DNA of 64,000 nt from Actinokineospora sp. NBRC 105648 (GCF_030269645.1 NZ_BSTR01000010.1:1-64000); one strand, 5' to 3'. Shown: positions 53,610 to 62,267, numbered from the stretch's first letter. Notes: generated by a model not told the origin, from the letters alone. A program made the numbers and translations.

Positions 53610-54737
53610 GTGGGGATCGAGGACTCGACCACGTTGACCGTGGGCGTGGAGGAGGAGTTCTTCCTGGTCGACCCGACCGGCAGGCTCGTGGACCAGGGGC
53701 CGGAGACCGCGGCGCGCGGGGCCGCGGCTGCTGAGGGGGATCCTGACCTGAAGCCGGAGTTGTTGCGGGCCATGGTGGAGTCGGCGACCGGTATCTGCCG
53801 GAGTGTTCAGCAGGTCGCCGAGGAGTTGACCGAGTTGCGCGGGGCGTTGGTGGGAGCGGCGCGTGAGCAGGGGGCGCTGCTGGTCGCCACCGGGACGGTG
53901 CCGCACCAGCAGCCTGACTTCACCCCGGTGGGTCCCGGTGCCCGCTACCGGCAGATCACCTCCCACGTCGGTGAGTTCATGTTCGCCGGGATGACCTGCG
54001 GTTGCCACGTGCACGTCGGGGTGGAGGACACCGCGACGGCGTTGCGGGCGGCCAATCACCTGCGGTTGTGGTTGCCTGCGTTGATCACCGTGTGCGCGAA
54101 CTCGCCGTTCCACGACGGGCGGGACACCGGCTACGCGAGCACCCGCCACCTGCTGTGGGAGCGCTGGCCCTCCGCCGGTCCGCCGCCCTATTTGGACTCG
54201 GTGGAGCAGTACGAGGAACTGGTGGCGGACCTTCTGGCCACGGGGGCCATCCTCGACCGCAAGATGGTCTACTTCGACGTCCGCCCGTCGGACGACCAGC
54301 CGACGGTGGAGACGCGGATCAGCGACGTCGCGCCCACCCCGCGCGAGGCCGCGCTGCTGGCGGTGCTTGTGCGGTCCATCGTGGCCGAGGCCCTCGACAG
54401 CGATCGCGACTTCCCGCGCGTACCCACCCAGGTGGTGCGCGCGGCGCAGTGGCGGGCGGCCAAGGACGGTTGGGGCGCGGTCGTGCCCGACCCGTGGTCG
54501 GACGGCTACCGCCCCGCGCCGGAGATCTTCGCTGACCTGGTCGCCAGGCACGCACCCGCGCTGCGCCGCTCCGACGAGCTGGAGTTCGTGCGTTCGACGT
54601 TGTCATCGCTGGACGAGACCGGCGACGGCGCGACCCGCCAGCGGGCCGCCGGACTCGACGGCGTGGTCGCGATGCTCGCCGCGCAGACAGCGGGCACGAG
54701 TCCCTCGGACGAACCGTTGGAACGCGTCGCGCGCTGA
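53610..54737 (+). CDS. YbdK-family carboxylate-amine ligase (glutamate-cysteine ligase 2)
   Basis: A 375-residue GCS2-family ATP-dependent carboxylate-amine ligase. Visible are VGVEEEFFLVDPTGRLV at the N-terminus, the MVESATGIC segment, CGCHVHVGVED and KMVYFDVRPSDDQPTVETRI with ATP/metal-binding Glu. Family members form weak gamma-glutamyl-cysteine-like bonds; the physiological substrate in actinobacteria is unknown (they make mycothiol rather than glutathione). GTG start with GAGGAGG seven bases upstream. Confidence 0.9.
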   Translation: MGIEDSTTLTVGVEEEFFLVDPTGRLVDQGPETAARGAAAAEGDPDLKPELLRAMVESATGICRSVQQVAEELTELRGALVGAAREQGALLVATGTVPHQQPDFTPVGPGARYRQITSHVGEFMFAGMTCGCHVHVGVEDTATALRAANHLRLWLPALITVCANSPFHDGRDTGYASTRHLLWERWPSAGPPPYLDSVEQYEELVADLLATGAILDRKMVYFDVRPSDDQPTVETRISDVAPTPREAALLAVLVRSIVAEALDSDRDFPRVPTQVVRAAQWRAAKDGWGAVVPDPWSDGYRPAPEIFADLVARHAPALRRSDELEFVRSTLSSLDETGDGATRQRAAGLDGVVAMLAAQTAGTSPSDEPLERVAR

Positions 54738-54831
54738 GCACGGCGGCCGGCGAACGGGCTTGATCGCGGGGTGTCCCACAACCGTCGGTGATCTTGTGGC
54801 GGCTTGATCGATCGCTCGGCAGTATGGGGAC

Positions 54832-55566
54832 ATGCCCGCCGATCCCGAGAGTCGCGCCGCCGTGGCCGTGGAGAACGACTACGACAGCTTCGCCGAGGCG
54901 TACACGGTCGAGAACGACACCAGCCTCATCAACGCCTACTACACCCGGCCCGCGATCGTGGACCTGGCCGGGGACGTGGCCGGTCGGCGGGTCCTCGACG
55001 CCGGGTGCGGCTCCGGCGCCGTGTCCGAGGCGTTGCGCGAGCGGGGTGCCGTCGTGGCCGGCTTCGACCGCAGCGCGAAGATGGTCGAGCTGGCCCGGCG
55101 GCGGCTCGGCGCCGACACGGACCTGCGGGTCGCCGACATCGGCGAGCCGCTGCCCTACCTCGACGGCGCGTTCGACGATGTCGTCGCGGCGCTGGTGCTG
55201 CACTACCTGCAGGACTGGACCGCGCCGCTGGCCGAGCTGCGCCGGGTGCTCAAGCCCGGCGGCAGGCTGATCGTGGTCGTCAACCACCCCATCATGTACA
55301 AGATGCAGTACCGCGAGGCCGACTACTTCGCGACCAGCAAGTGGTCCGACGAGTACACCTTCAACGGCCAGCACGCCGTGCTCACCTACTGGCACCGGCC
55401 GCTGCACGCGATGACCGACGCCTTCACCGCGGCGGGCTTCCGCACGGCCGTCATCAGCGAGCCGCCGCCCGCGCCGGAAGCCCACCGGCTCTTCCCCGAC
55501 GAGATGGCGAGGTTCCCCTCGGGAGCCTTCCTGAGCTTCCTGTTCTTCGTCCTCGAGACCGCCTGA
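54832..55566 (+). CDS. class I SAM-dependent methyltransferase
   Basis: A 244-residue methyltransferase. The SAM-binding motif I is VLDAGCGSGAVSEAL, then GFDRSAKMVELARRRL (motif II) and LKPGGRLIVVVNHP (motif IV/V). The C-terminal part has aromatic residues (YREADYFATSKWSDEYTFNG) that may form the substrate pocket. The substrate is unknown. ATG start 94 bases after the ligase gene. Confidence 0.9.
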   Translation: MPADPESRAAVAVENDYDSFAEAYTVENDTSLINAYYTRPAIVDLAGDVAGRRVLDAGCGSGAVSEALRERGAVVAGFDRSAKMVELARRRLGADTDLRVADIGEPLPYLDGAFDDVVAALVLHYLQDWTAPLAELRRVLKPGGRLIVVVNHPIMYKMQYREADYFATSKWSDEYTFNGQHAVLTYWHRPLHAMTDAFTAAGFRTAVISEPPPAPEAHRLFPDEMARFPSGAFLSFLFFVLETA

Positions 55567-55660
55567 CCGCGACCCCGCGGAGCGCGGGTCCGGGGCTCTG
55601 TGGCCTACCCCGCCTCGGTCGACTCACGCGGGTCCGGCGATGCGGTGTCATAGTTGTCGG

Positions 55661-57157
55661 ATGGCTACCCGAGTACGCGAGACCGAGCGCAAGTACGAGG
55701 CGGGCGTCGAGTTCGTCCTGCCCGACCTCACCGCGGCGGGACCGGTCCACACGTGCGACGGTCCCCAGCGGTCCCAGTTGGACGCCACCTACTTCGACAC
55801 CGCCGACCTGCGCCTGGCCCGCGCGGGCATCACACTGCGGCGGCGCACCGGCGGCAGTGACGCGGGGTGGCACGCCAAGCTCCCGGTCGGCCCGGACGTG
55901 CGCGACGAGATCCGCTTCCCGCTGGGCAAGGGGAAGTCCAAGGTCCCCGCCGACCTGGCGGTGCTGGTCCGCGCGCACACTCTGGGCGCGCCGCTGGCCC
56001 CGGTGGTGCGGATCACCACCGAGCGCGACGAGTGGGAGCTCAAGGCCGCCGACGGCACCGTGGTCGCGCTGCTCGCCGACGACCGGGTCACCGCGCACCC
56101 GGTCGACGACGAGCCCCGGCAGTGGCGCGAGCTGGAGGTCGAGGCCACCGACCGCACCGTGCTCGACGCGGTCGGCTCCGCGTTGGGCGCGAGGCCCGCC
56201 AAGTCGACCTCGAAGCTGGCCCGTGCCCTGGGCAAGCGGGCCAAGGTGCGCGTCGCGGTGGCGCTCTCGGCCGACCCGACCGCCGCCGAGGTGGTCCTGC
56301 TCTACCTGCGCGCGCAGGTGGATGCCTTGCGCGCCAACGACACCGGCGTGCGGCTGGACACCGAGGACGCGGTGCACCAGTTCCGCGTCGCGTGCCGCAG
56401 GCTGCGCAGCGCGCTGCGCTCGTTCCGCCCGCTGCTCGACCGCGACCGGGTCACCGCGCTGCGCGCCGAGCTGAAGTGGCTCGGGGGAGAGGCGAGCGCG
56501 GCACGGGACACCGAGGTCCTGGAAGCCGAGTTGCGCGCGGAGTTGGCGCGGGTGCCGTCGGTCGACGTGCTCGGTGCCGTGCCCGCGCGGATCACCGCCG
56601 AACTGGGCCGCGCCGCCGCCGACGGGCGCGCCGCCGTGCTGTCCGCCGTGGACGGTGACCGTTACCTGGCCCTGCTGGCCGACCTCGACGCGTTCCTGGC
56701 CGACCCGCCGTGGACCCCCAAGGCCGACCGCCCCGCCGCGCTCGAGCTGCGCAAGCCGGTGCGCAAGGCGTGGCAGGCCCTCGCCGACTCGGTCGACGCG
56801 GTGGGCGAGGCCGCGGCGGGAACCGACCGCGACACCGCGCTGCACCAGGCGCGCAAGGACGCCAAGAAGGCCCGCTACACCGCCGAGGCGGTCGCCCCCG
56901 TGTTCGGCGGCAAGCTCGAGGCGTGGCGCGACCGGGTGAAGGCCGCCCAGACCGCGCTGGGCACCCACCAGGACGCGGTGGTCGCCAAGGCGGCGCTGCG
57001 CGACCTCGGGGTGCGGGCGCACCTCGACGGCGACAACGGCTTCACCTACGGGTTGCTGCACGCCCGCCAAGACGCCCGCGCCCACGCCGCCGAGGCGGAG
57101 TTCGCCAAGGCGTGGAAGCGGTTGCGCGGGTCGAAGGCGCCGCGCTGGCTGCGCTGA
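55661..57157 (+). CDS. CYTH-CHAD domain protein
   Basis: A 498-residue fusion. The CYTH (triphosphate tunnel) domain covers residues 1-200, with the characteristic ETERKYE (ExExK) motif and basic tunnel residues (WHAKLPVG). A CHAD helical domain follows (DAVHQFRVACRRLRSALRSF and HQARKDAKKARYTAE), which binds polyphosphate. Such proteins are associated with inorganic triphosphatase activity and polyphosphate granules. ATG at 55661. Confidence 0.93.
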   Translation: MATRVRETERKYEAGVEFVLPDLTAAGPVHTCDGPQRSQLDATYFDTADLRLARAGITLRRRTGGSDAGWHAKLPVGPDVRDEIRFPLGKGKSKVPADLAVLVRAHTLGAPLAPVVRITTERDEWELKAADGTVVALLADDRVTAHPVDDEPRQWRELEVEATDRTVLDAVGSALGARPAKSTSKLARALGKRAKVRVAVALSADPTAAEVVLLYLRAQVDALRANDTGVRLDTEDAVHQFRVACRRLRSALRSFRPLLDRDRVTALRAELKWLGGEASAARDTEVLEAELRAELARVPSVDVLGAVPARITAELGRAAADGRAAVLSAVDGDRYLALLADLDAFLADPPWTPKADRPAALELRKPVRKAWQALADSVDAVGEAAAGTDRDTALHQARKDAKKARYTAEAVAPVFGGKLEAWRDRVKAAQTALGTHQDAVVAKAALRDLGVRAHLDGDNGFTYGLLHARQDARAHAAEAEFAKAWKRLRGSKAPRWLR

Positions 57158-57234
57158 GCCGTCCGCCCCGCCGTTTTGCCCGCCGTCGCCGGGGGTATGT
57201 GAGGGGTGACCTGCCGTGTTCGGAAGGGGCCCTC

Positions 57235-57840
57235 GTGGATGACAGCACCTACGTCTTGTTCTTGGTCCTGGGCATAGCCCTGGTCCTGGTCGACGGCCAG
57301 ATCATCTACCGCAGCGGGCTGCGGTACCTGTCGGACTCCTACGGCGAGGTGGAGTCGGCCCGCTCGATGGCCCGGCTGGTCTCGGTGCTGTTCCACTTCG
57401 CCGTGCTCGGCGTCGTGGCGCTGTTCTCCGCGATCGACTTCGGTGGCGACACCGTGCTGATGGCGATCGTGCGCAGGCTGGGCATCGTGCTCCTGCTCCT
57501 CGCCGTGGCGCACGGGCTCGCCATCAAGGTCCTCACCCGCATGCGCGACCGCCTCGACGCCGAGAACCTCACCAAGCAGCGCGCCGAGCACCGCCAGGAC
57601 CACGCGGGCCCGATCGACGAGCCCACCCCGCCCGGGGGCGCGTTCGACATCGAGGCCATGGACCGCGCCAACGGCACCAGCGAGACCCGGTTGTCCCGGG
57701 CCCCCGGCGCCGAGCCGGGCCTGGACTCGGCACCTGCCCAGCCCGGCGGGGCCGCCGTGCCGCCCGGTGAGCAGGTCCCGGTCCAGGGGCGGCGCGTGCG
57801 CGCCCAGCCCGGCGGCGTGGTCGAGCCGGGGCCCCGCTGA
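57235..57840 (+). CDS. membrane protein with long disordered C-terminus
   Basis: A 201-residue protein. It has three hydrophobic segments in the first 110 residues (YVLFLVLGIALVLVDGQIIY, LVSVLFHFAVLGVVALF, RRLGIVLLLLAVAHGLAIKV) and a Pro/Gly/Ala-rich hydrophilic tail. No family recognised. GTG start behind AAGGGG. Its stop overlaps the CTG proposed to start the next gene, so the two are likely translated together. Confidence 0.75.
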   Translation: MDDSTYVLFLVLGIALVLVDGQIIYRSGLRYLSDSYGEVESARSMARLVSVLFHFAVLGVVALFSAIDFGGDTVLMAIVRRLGIVLLLLAVAHGLAIKVLTRMRDRLDAENLTKQRAEHRQDHAGPIDEPTPPGGAFDIEAMDRANGTSETRLSRAPGAEPGLDSAPAQPGGAAVPPGEQVPVQGRRVRAQPGGVVEPGPR

Positions 57841-59189
57841 GCGAGCGACCGCGGTCCGCCTCCCGGCGGGCCGCGGTTCCCCTTGTCGCCAGCGCGCTGT
57901 GCACCGCCCCCGGGGTCTACCTGGGGGCGACCGGCACCCACATCAGCCCACCGCTGGACGCGGCCCTGTTCGGCATCGCCGTCATCGGGGCCGCTTTCGT
58001 GCTGTCCTGGGTCGCCGAGGCGATCCAGCTCGACATCTCCCCGGGCCTGGCCATCTCGGTGCTGGCCCTGATCGCGGTGCTGCCCGAGTACGCCGTCGAC
58101 TTCGTCTTCGCCTCCGAGGGCGGCCGCGCCTTCGCCGAGCACGGACCGTCCTGCCTGCCCCCGGACGCCGCCCCCGGGACCCAGTCCAGCTGCGGGCTGG
58201 CGCTGGCCAACATGACCGGCGCCAACCGGATCCTGGTCGGCGTCGGGTGGGCCGCGGTCGTGCTGCTGGCCGCGTGGCGGGTGCACCGCGACCGGCTCCG
58301 CGAGGAGGGCGCCGACCACCGCAAGGCGCGCAAGCCCTCCGAGACCGAGGTGTCGCTGCTGCGCACCGACGCCGTCCCGCTGGCGTTCCTGGCGGTCGCG
58401 ACCCTGTACTCGCTCACCCTCCCGCTGCGGCACAGCATCACCTTCGTCGACGCCGCCGTGCTGGTCGGCATCTTCGTCCTCTACGCGATCCGGGTCGCCA
58501 AGGCGCCCGCGGGCGACCCCGACCTGGAGGGCGTCTCGGCGCTGCTCGGCGACCAGCCCAAGGTGCGCAGGCGGCTGGTGTGCGCCGGGCTGTTCGCCTT
58601 CGCCGCCGCGGTGATCCTGCTGGTGGCCGAGAACTTCGCGCACGCGCTGGTGGAGACCGGCACCGACATCGGCATCAGCCAGTTCTTCCTGGTGCAGTGG
58701 GTGGCCCCGCTGGCCTCGGAGGCCCCCGAGCTGCTGGTCGCCTGCCTCTACGCGTGGCGGCTCAAGACCACCGACGCGCTGGCCACCCTGGTGTCCTCCA
58801 AGGTCAACCAGTGGACGCTGCTGGTCGGCACGCTGCCGATCGTGTTCGCCGTCGCCGCCGGGTCCGCGTCCGGGCTGCCCATCGACGCCGCGCAGCGCGA
58901 GGAGCTGCTGCTCACCGCCGCGCAGTCGCTGTTCGCGGTGAGCCTGCTGCTGAGCCTGTCGATCACGGTGCGCGGCGCGCTGGTGCTGCTGGGCATGTTC
59001 GTCGCCCAGTTCGTGCTGGCCACCGTGCTGCCCGAGTCGGTCAAGGGCGTGGAGGTCGTGGCGCTGTCGGTGGTGTACATCGTGCTGGCCGTGCTGGTCG
59101 CGTTCCGCTCGCGCCGGCACGTGGTCTCGCTGCTGCGCGACGGCTACCGCACGCCCTACCGCGACCTGGCCGCCGCGGGGGAGCGCTGA
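57837..59189 (+). CDS. Na+/Ca2+ exchanger-family cation antiporter (CaCA type)
   Basis: A 450-residue polytopic membrane protein of the sodium/calcium exchanger superfamily. The two inverted alpha-repeat motifs are VLALIAVLPEYAVDF with ANMTGANRILVGVGW, and ASEAPELLVACLYAW with SSKVNQWTLLVGTLP. The conserved Glu and Asn/Ser of both are present. No ATG, GTG or TTG precedes the first membrane helix. A CTG at 57837 overlapping the previous TGA, with GGGG upstream, is the best start; GTG 57999 would remove the first helix. Ion specificity is undetermined. Confidence 0.87.
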   Translation: MSERPRSASRRAAVPLVASALCTAPGVYLGATGTHISPPLDAALFGIAVIGAAFVLSWVAEAIQLDISPGLAISVLALIAVLPEYAVDFVFASEGGRAFAEHGPSCLPPDAAPGTQSSCGLALANMTGANRILVGVGWAAVVLLAAWRVHRDRLREEGADHRKARKPSETEVSLLRTDAVPLAFLAVATLYSLTLPLRHSITFVDAAVLVGIFVLYAIRVAKAPAGDPDLEGVSALLGDQPKVRRRLVCAGLFAFAAAVILLVAENFAHALVETGTDIGISQFFLVQWVAPLASEAPELLVACLYAWRLKTTDALATLVSSKVNQWTLLVGTLPIVFAVAAGSASGLPIDAAQREELLLTAAQSLFAVSLLLSLSITVRGALVLLGMFVAQFVLATVLPESVKGVEVVALSVVYIVLAVLVAFRSRRHVVSLLRDGYRTPYRDLAAAGER

Positions 59190-59190
59190 G

Positions 59191-59646
59191 TCAGGGCGAG
59201 GTGACCACGTGCGGGGCCAGTGGACCGCTGGTGTCCACGTGCAGCCGGAAGGTGTCCCGCAGGCCGGTGACCTCCAGCGGGCGCAGCACCGCGCGGGTGG
59301 TGGCGACCAGCCGCAGGTCCACCGCCCGCACCCGGGCCAGGTCGCGCAGCTCCACCAGCACGGTCAGCCCCGCCGCCGCCAGGAAATCCACTTTGGACAG
59401 ATCGACGACCAGCACCAGCAGGTCCGGGCTGTCCAGCGCGGCCCGCAGCGCGGTCCGGGTGGCGGGCGCGCTCAGCAGGTCGACCTCGCCGCGCACCTCG
59501 GCCAACACGGCCCACCTGCCGACCCGGGAGACGACCGTGGTGCTGGGCGCGCCGGGGAGTCGCGGTGCCGGGAAAGCGGGTGGCCAGGGGCGAGGAGCCA
59601 TGTCGGCCTCGGTTCCGGGAGGTCGCGGAGAAAGTCCCCGAAGCAT
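59191..59646 (-). CDS. STAS-domain protein lacking the phospho-serine
   Basis: A 151-residue STAS (anti-sigma antagonist-like) protein. Core strands are VLAEVRGEVDLLSAPATRT and VLVVDLSKVDFLAAAGLTVL. The position normally occupied by the phosphorylated Ser (DSSG) is AAAG, so control by phosphorylation should be lost. N-terminal 20 residues are Pro-rich. ATG at 59646 with AAAGG upstream. It converges with the cation antiporter gene, leaving one base between stops. Confidence 0.85.
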   Translation of the reverse strand: MLRGLSPRPPGTEADMAPRPWPPAFPAPRLPGAPSTTVVSRVGRWAVLAEVRGEVDLLSAPATRTALRAALDSPDLLVLVVDLSKVDFLAAAGLTVLVELRDLARVRAVDLRLVATTRAVLRPLEVTGLRDTFRLHVDTSGPLAPHVVTSP

Positions 59647-59771
59647 AGAGCACCTTTGCCGCCGGGCAACGACCTCGCGGGCGCTTCGCCCGAAGATCGC
59701 AGGGCGGGCGCGGTTGGCGGACCCCCAGCGGTGGTAGCCCGAAAGTGGGCGGTGACCTTCGAGGAGGACCC

Positions 59772-60299
59772 ATGCTGCGCAGATTCGGCCAACTTGCCTG
59801 GTGCGCGCTGGCGTGCCTGCTCACTTTCGTGTCGATCGCGGCGGGGGTGCTGTTGTTGCGGTCGTGGACCCTCGTGTTCCTCACCGTGACGGCGACCTGC
59901 CTCGGACTGGCCACCGCGGCGGTGCTCGCCGAACGCGGCCGGGCCCCCGGCAGGCTGCCGACCATCGCGGCCTACCTGACCGCGCTGGTCGGCATCGCCG
60001 GGCTGTGCCTGCTCGTCGAGTGGGTCGCCTTCGCGCTGCTCGCCTGGTTCGCGGCCACCGCGGTACCGCTGTTCGGCAACCGGCTCATGAGCACTCCCCT
60101 GCTGTGCGCGCGCTGGGCGTCGAGCCTCGAGGCGCTGCGCGCGGCCGACACCCCGCAGCAGGCGGCGGCCATCCTGCGCGAGCGCGCCCGCTGCCTCGAT
60201 GAACTGGAACGCCGCGACCCGGAGGGTTTCCAGCGCTGGTTGGCCACCCCTGACACCGACCCGGCCACCGTGCTCCGGCCCCGCGAGGGCTCGGCCTGA
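59772..60299 (+). CDS. small integral membrane protein of unknown function
   Basis: A 175-residue protein with four hydrophobic segments in the first 115 residues (WCALACLLTFVSIAAGVLLL, LVFLTVTATCLGLATAAVLA, IAAYLTALVGIAGLCLLVEW, AFALLAWFAATAVPLF). An Arg/Glu-rich cytoplasmic tail follows. No family recognised. The ATG at 59772 has GAGGAGG upstream. Confidence 0.75.
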   Translation: MLRRFGQLAWCALACLLTFVSIAAGVLLLRSWTLVFLTVTATCLGLATAAVLAERGRAPGRLPTIAAYLTALVGIAGLCLLVEWVAFALLAWFAATAVPLFGNRLMSTPLLCARWASSLEALRAADTPQQAAAILRERARCLDELERRDPEGFQRWLATPDTDPATVLRPREGSA

Positions 60300-60397
60300 C
60301 CCCAGGCCCAGCCGCGCGTACCCCGGTCTGACCGGCCGTGGCGGTGCTTCGCTGCGATAGTGGGCGGGTCAGCTTCCCGCGACGAGGGGATCACCCC

Positions 60398-61753
60398 GTG
60401 CCCAACTGCCTGGTCATCGGCGCTCGCGGCTACATCGGCACCCGCCTGGTCGACGCGCTGGTCGAGGCCGGGCACGAGGTCCGCGTCCTGGTCCGCGCCG
60501 CGGACGGCGTCCGCCCCGGCGTCGACATCGTCGAGGCCGACGCGGGCGACCCGACCGCGCTGGCCACCGCCATGTCCGAAGTGGACACCGCGTACCACCT
60601 CGTGCACTCCATGTCCGGCCCGGACTTCGTCAGCACCGACGACCGCATCGCGCACGCGGTCGCCACCGCGGCCGCCGACGCGCACATCCGCCAACTCGTC
60701 TACCTCGGCGGCCCCCGCCCCCACGACGACGACGTCTCCGACCACCTCGCCTCCCGCGCCTCGGTCGGCGACATCTTCCTCAACGCCCCCACCCCGGCCC
60801 TGGTGCTGCAGGCGTCCATGGTCATCGGCGCCGGTTCAGCCAGCTTCGAACTGCTCAACCGGGCCGCCCGCAGCGCCCCGTTCGTGCTGCGCCCGGCCTA
60901 CCTGGACAACCGCAGCAGACCCATCGCCGTCCGCGACGTCCTGCACTACCTGGTGGACGCCGCCAAGGGCGCCCCGGTCAACGCCGTCGCCGACATCGCG
61001 GGCCCGGACACCATGACCTACCTGCAACTGATCCAGCGCTGCGCCCGCCTCTCCGGACTCCCGTGGCGCCTCCCGATCCCGGTAGCCGTCCTGCCCGCGG
61101 GACCCGCCGCCCTGGCCGCCAGCGCGCTGAGCCCACTGTCCGCCCCACTCGTCCGCGCGCTGCTCGACTCCCTCCGCCACGACCTGGTCCCCGACGCTGT
61201 ACTGCCGCCACCCCCCGGCGGTGCCACCAGTGTCGACCGCGCCCTGCGGGAGGCCCTCGGCATCCCCGACCCCCAAGGCCCACCCACCACCGGCCTCCTG
61301 CGCGACCACAAGGCCACCACCGTCCGCGCCACCACCGACGCGCTCTGGCGCGAGATCACCAACATCGGCGGCCCCCACGGCTGGCACACCATCCCCGGCG
61401 TCTGGACCCTGCGCGGAGCACTGGACCACGCACTCGGCGGAGTCGGCCTGCACAAGGGCAGGCCAGACCACCTGAACGCGGGAGACGTGGTCGACACCTG
61501 GAGCGTGGTCAAGCGCGACGACACCGACCACGTGCTCCTACTACGAGCCGACATGCGCCTACCGGGAACGGCCTGGCTGGAACTGCGCGCGGTACCGGGG
61601 GACCGACCGGAAGAGTGCCGGTACGAGCAGACGGTGCTGTTCGAACCGAGCGGATTGGCGGGCAAGCTCTACTGGTACGCCCAGAAACCAGCACACGACA
61701 TCGTCTTCGCCTTGATGCTCCAAGGCACTGCCAGAGCCGCGGAAAACCTCTAG
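60398..61753 (+). CDS. NAD(P)-binding SDR protein with DUF2867 C-terminal domain
   Basis: A 451-residue protein. Residues 1-290 form an atypical/extended SDR domain with the dinucleotide motif VIGARGYIGTRLV and a NAD(P)-binding YHLVHSM segment. Residues about 300-450 form DUF2867 (THLVDTWSVV-like, RADMRLPGTAWLELRA, YWYAQKPAHDIVFALM). Members of this architecture are epimerase-like oxidoreductases of uncertain substrate. GTG start with AGGGG upstream. Two hairpin elements follow. Confidence 0.88.
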   Translation: MPNCLVIGARGYIGTRLVDALVEAGHEVRVLVRAADGVRPGVDIVEADAGDPTALATAMSEVDTAYHLVHSMSGPDFVSTDDRIAHAVATAAADAHIRQLVYLGGPRPHDDDVSDHLASRASVGDIFLNAPTPALVLQASMVIGAGSASFELLNRAARSAPFVLRPAYLDNRSRPIAVRDVLHYLVDAAKGAPVNAVADIAGPDTMTYLQLIQRCARLSGLPWRLPIPVAVLPAGPAALAASALSPLSAPLVRALLDSLRHDLVPDAVLPPPPGGATSVDRALREALGIPDPQGPPTTGLLRDHKATTVRATTDALWREITNIGGPHGWHTIPGVWTLRGALDHALGGVGLHKGRPDHLNAGDVVDTWSVVKRDDTDHVLLLRADMRLPGTAWLELRAVPGDRPEECRYEQTVLFEPSGLAGKLYWYAQKPAHDIVFALMLQGTARAAENL

Positions 61754-61849
61754 CCGCTCCAACCCGCGCTCTGGACCTGCTTTATCTCCATCTTTATCTC
61801 TATCCCTTATCTCTAATCCCTAATTTCTACATACCGAGCCCGCTGGTAC

Positions 61850-61864
61850 GCAACGCCCGTTACG
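61850..61864 (+). repeat. left 15-bp inverted repeat around hairpin pair
   Basis: GCAACGCCCGTTACG is the exact reverse complement of 62253-62267. The two copies bracket the hairpin elements at 61870 and 62111 and the 101 bases between them, giving a 418-bp unit. Confidence 0.75.
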
Positions 61865-61869
61865 TTTGT

Positions 61870-62009
61870 GCTCGATTGGGTGGACTGCCTTCGTGTGGGG
61901 GGAGGCGACCGCTAAACTTGCCTCAGTGGTGGGGATGCCCTTCTCCCCACGCTTTTTCCCCACGCGGTCGCCTAGGGGCCCCGCGCGAAGGCAGTCCACC
62001 CAATCGAGC
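61870..62009 (-). repeat. 140-bp hairpin element, copy 4
   Basis: A 140-bp hairpin with ends GCTCGATTGGG...CCCAATCGAGC. The arms pair through GGTGGACTGCCTTCG and AGGCGACCGC. GGGGCCCCTA is on the minus strand (61973-61982). G-rich loop on the minus strand (61938-61961), followed by the AGTTTAGCG-like motif. It is inverted relative to copy 5. It lies about 115 bases after the SDR gene. Confidence 0.87.
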
Positions 62010-62110
62010 CCCGCTCTTACTTGGGTAGCTCGTGGGGTGTGCCGCACGCCGACCTACGGTCGACCTGCATGGTGGCTCATCGCTGGGGTTGCCCGAGGAA
62101 AAGATGAGGG

Positions 62111-62249
62111 GCTCGATCTAGTGAACTCGCTTCGTGTGGGGCCCCTAGAGCACCGCGGTGGAGAGAAAAGGGCAGGGTAAGGGCATCCCCACCCACGGTA
62201 AGTTTAGCGGCACTCTCCCCCCACACGAAGCGAGTCCACTAGATCGAGC
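62111..62249 (+). repeat. 140-bp hairpin element, copy 5
   Basis: A 139-bp hairpin with ends GCTCGATCTAGTG...CACTAGATCGAGC. The arm sequence (CTAGTGGACTCGCTTCGTGT) differs from copy 4 but pairs within the copy. GGGGCCCCTA at 62138-62147; loop with GGG-N2-GGG-N3-GGG and AAGTTTAGCG. It forms an inverted pair with copy 4. Confidence 0.87.
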
Positions 62250-62252
62250 ATC

Positions 62253-62267
62253 CGTAACGGGCGTTGC
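62253..62267 (-). repeat. right 15-bp inverted repeat around hairpin pair
   Basis: CGTAACGGGCGTTGC is the exact reverse complement of 61850-61864 and closes the 418-bp unit. Confidence 0.75.

Noticed and set aside
53127-54551. 474-residue minus-strand frame opposite the carboxylate-amine ligase
   Set aside because: Arg/His/Gln-rich shadow with no recognisable fold; the plus strand has GCS2 motifs and a good ribosome site.
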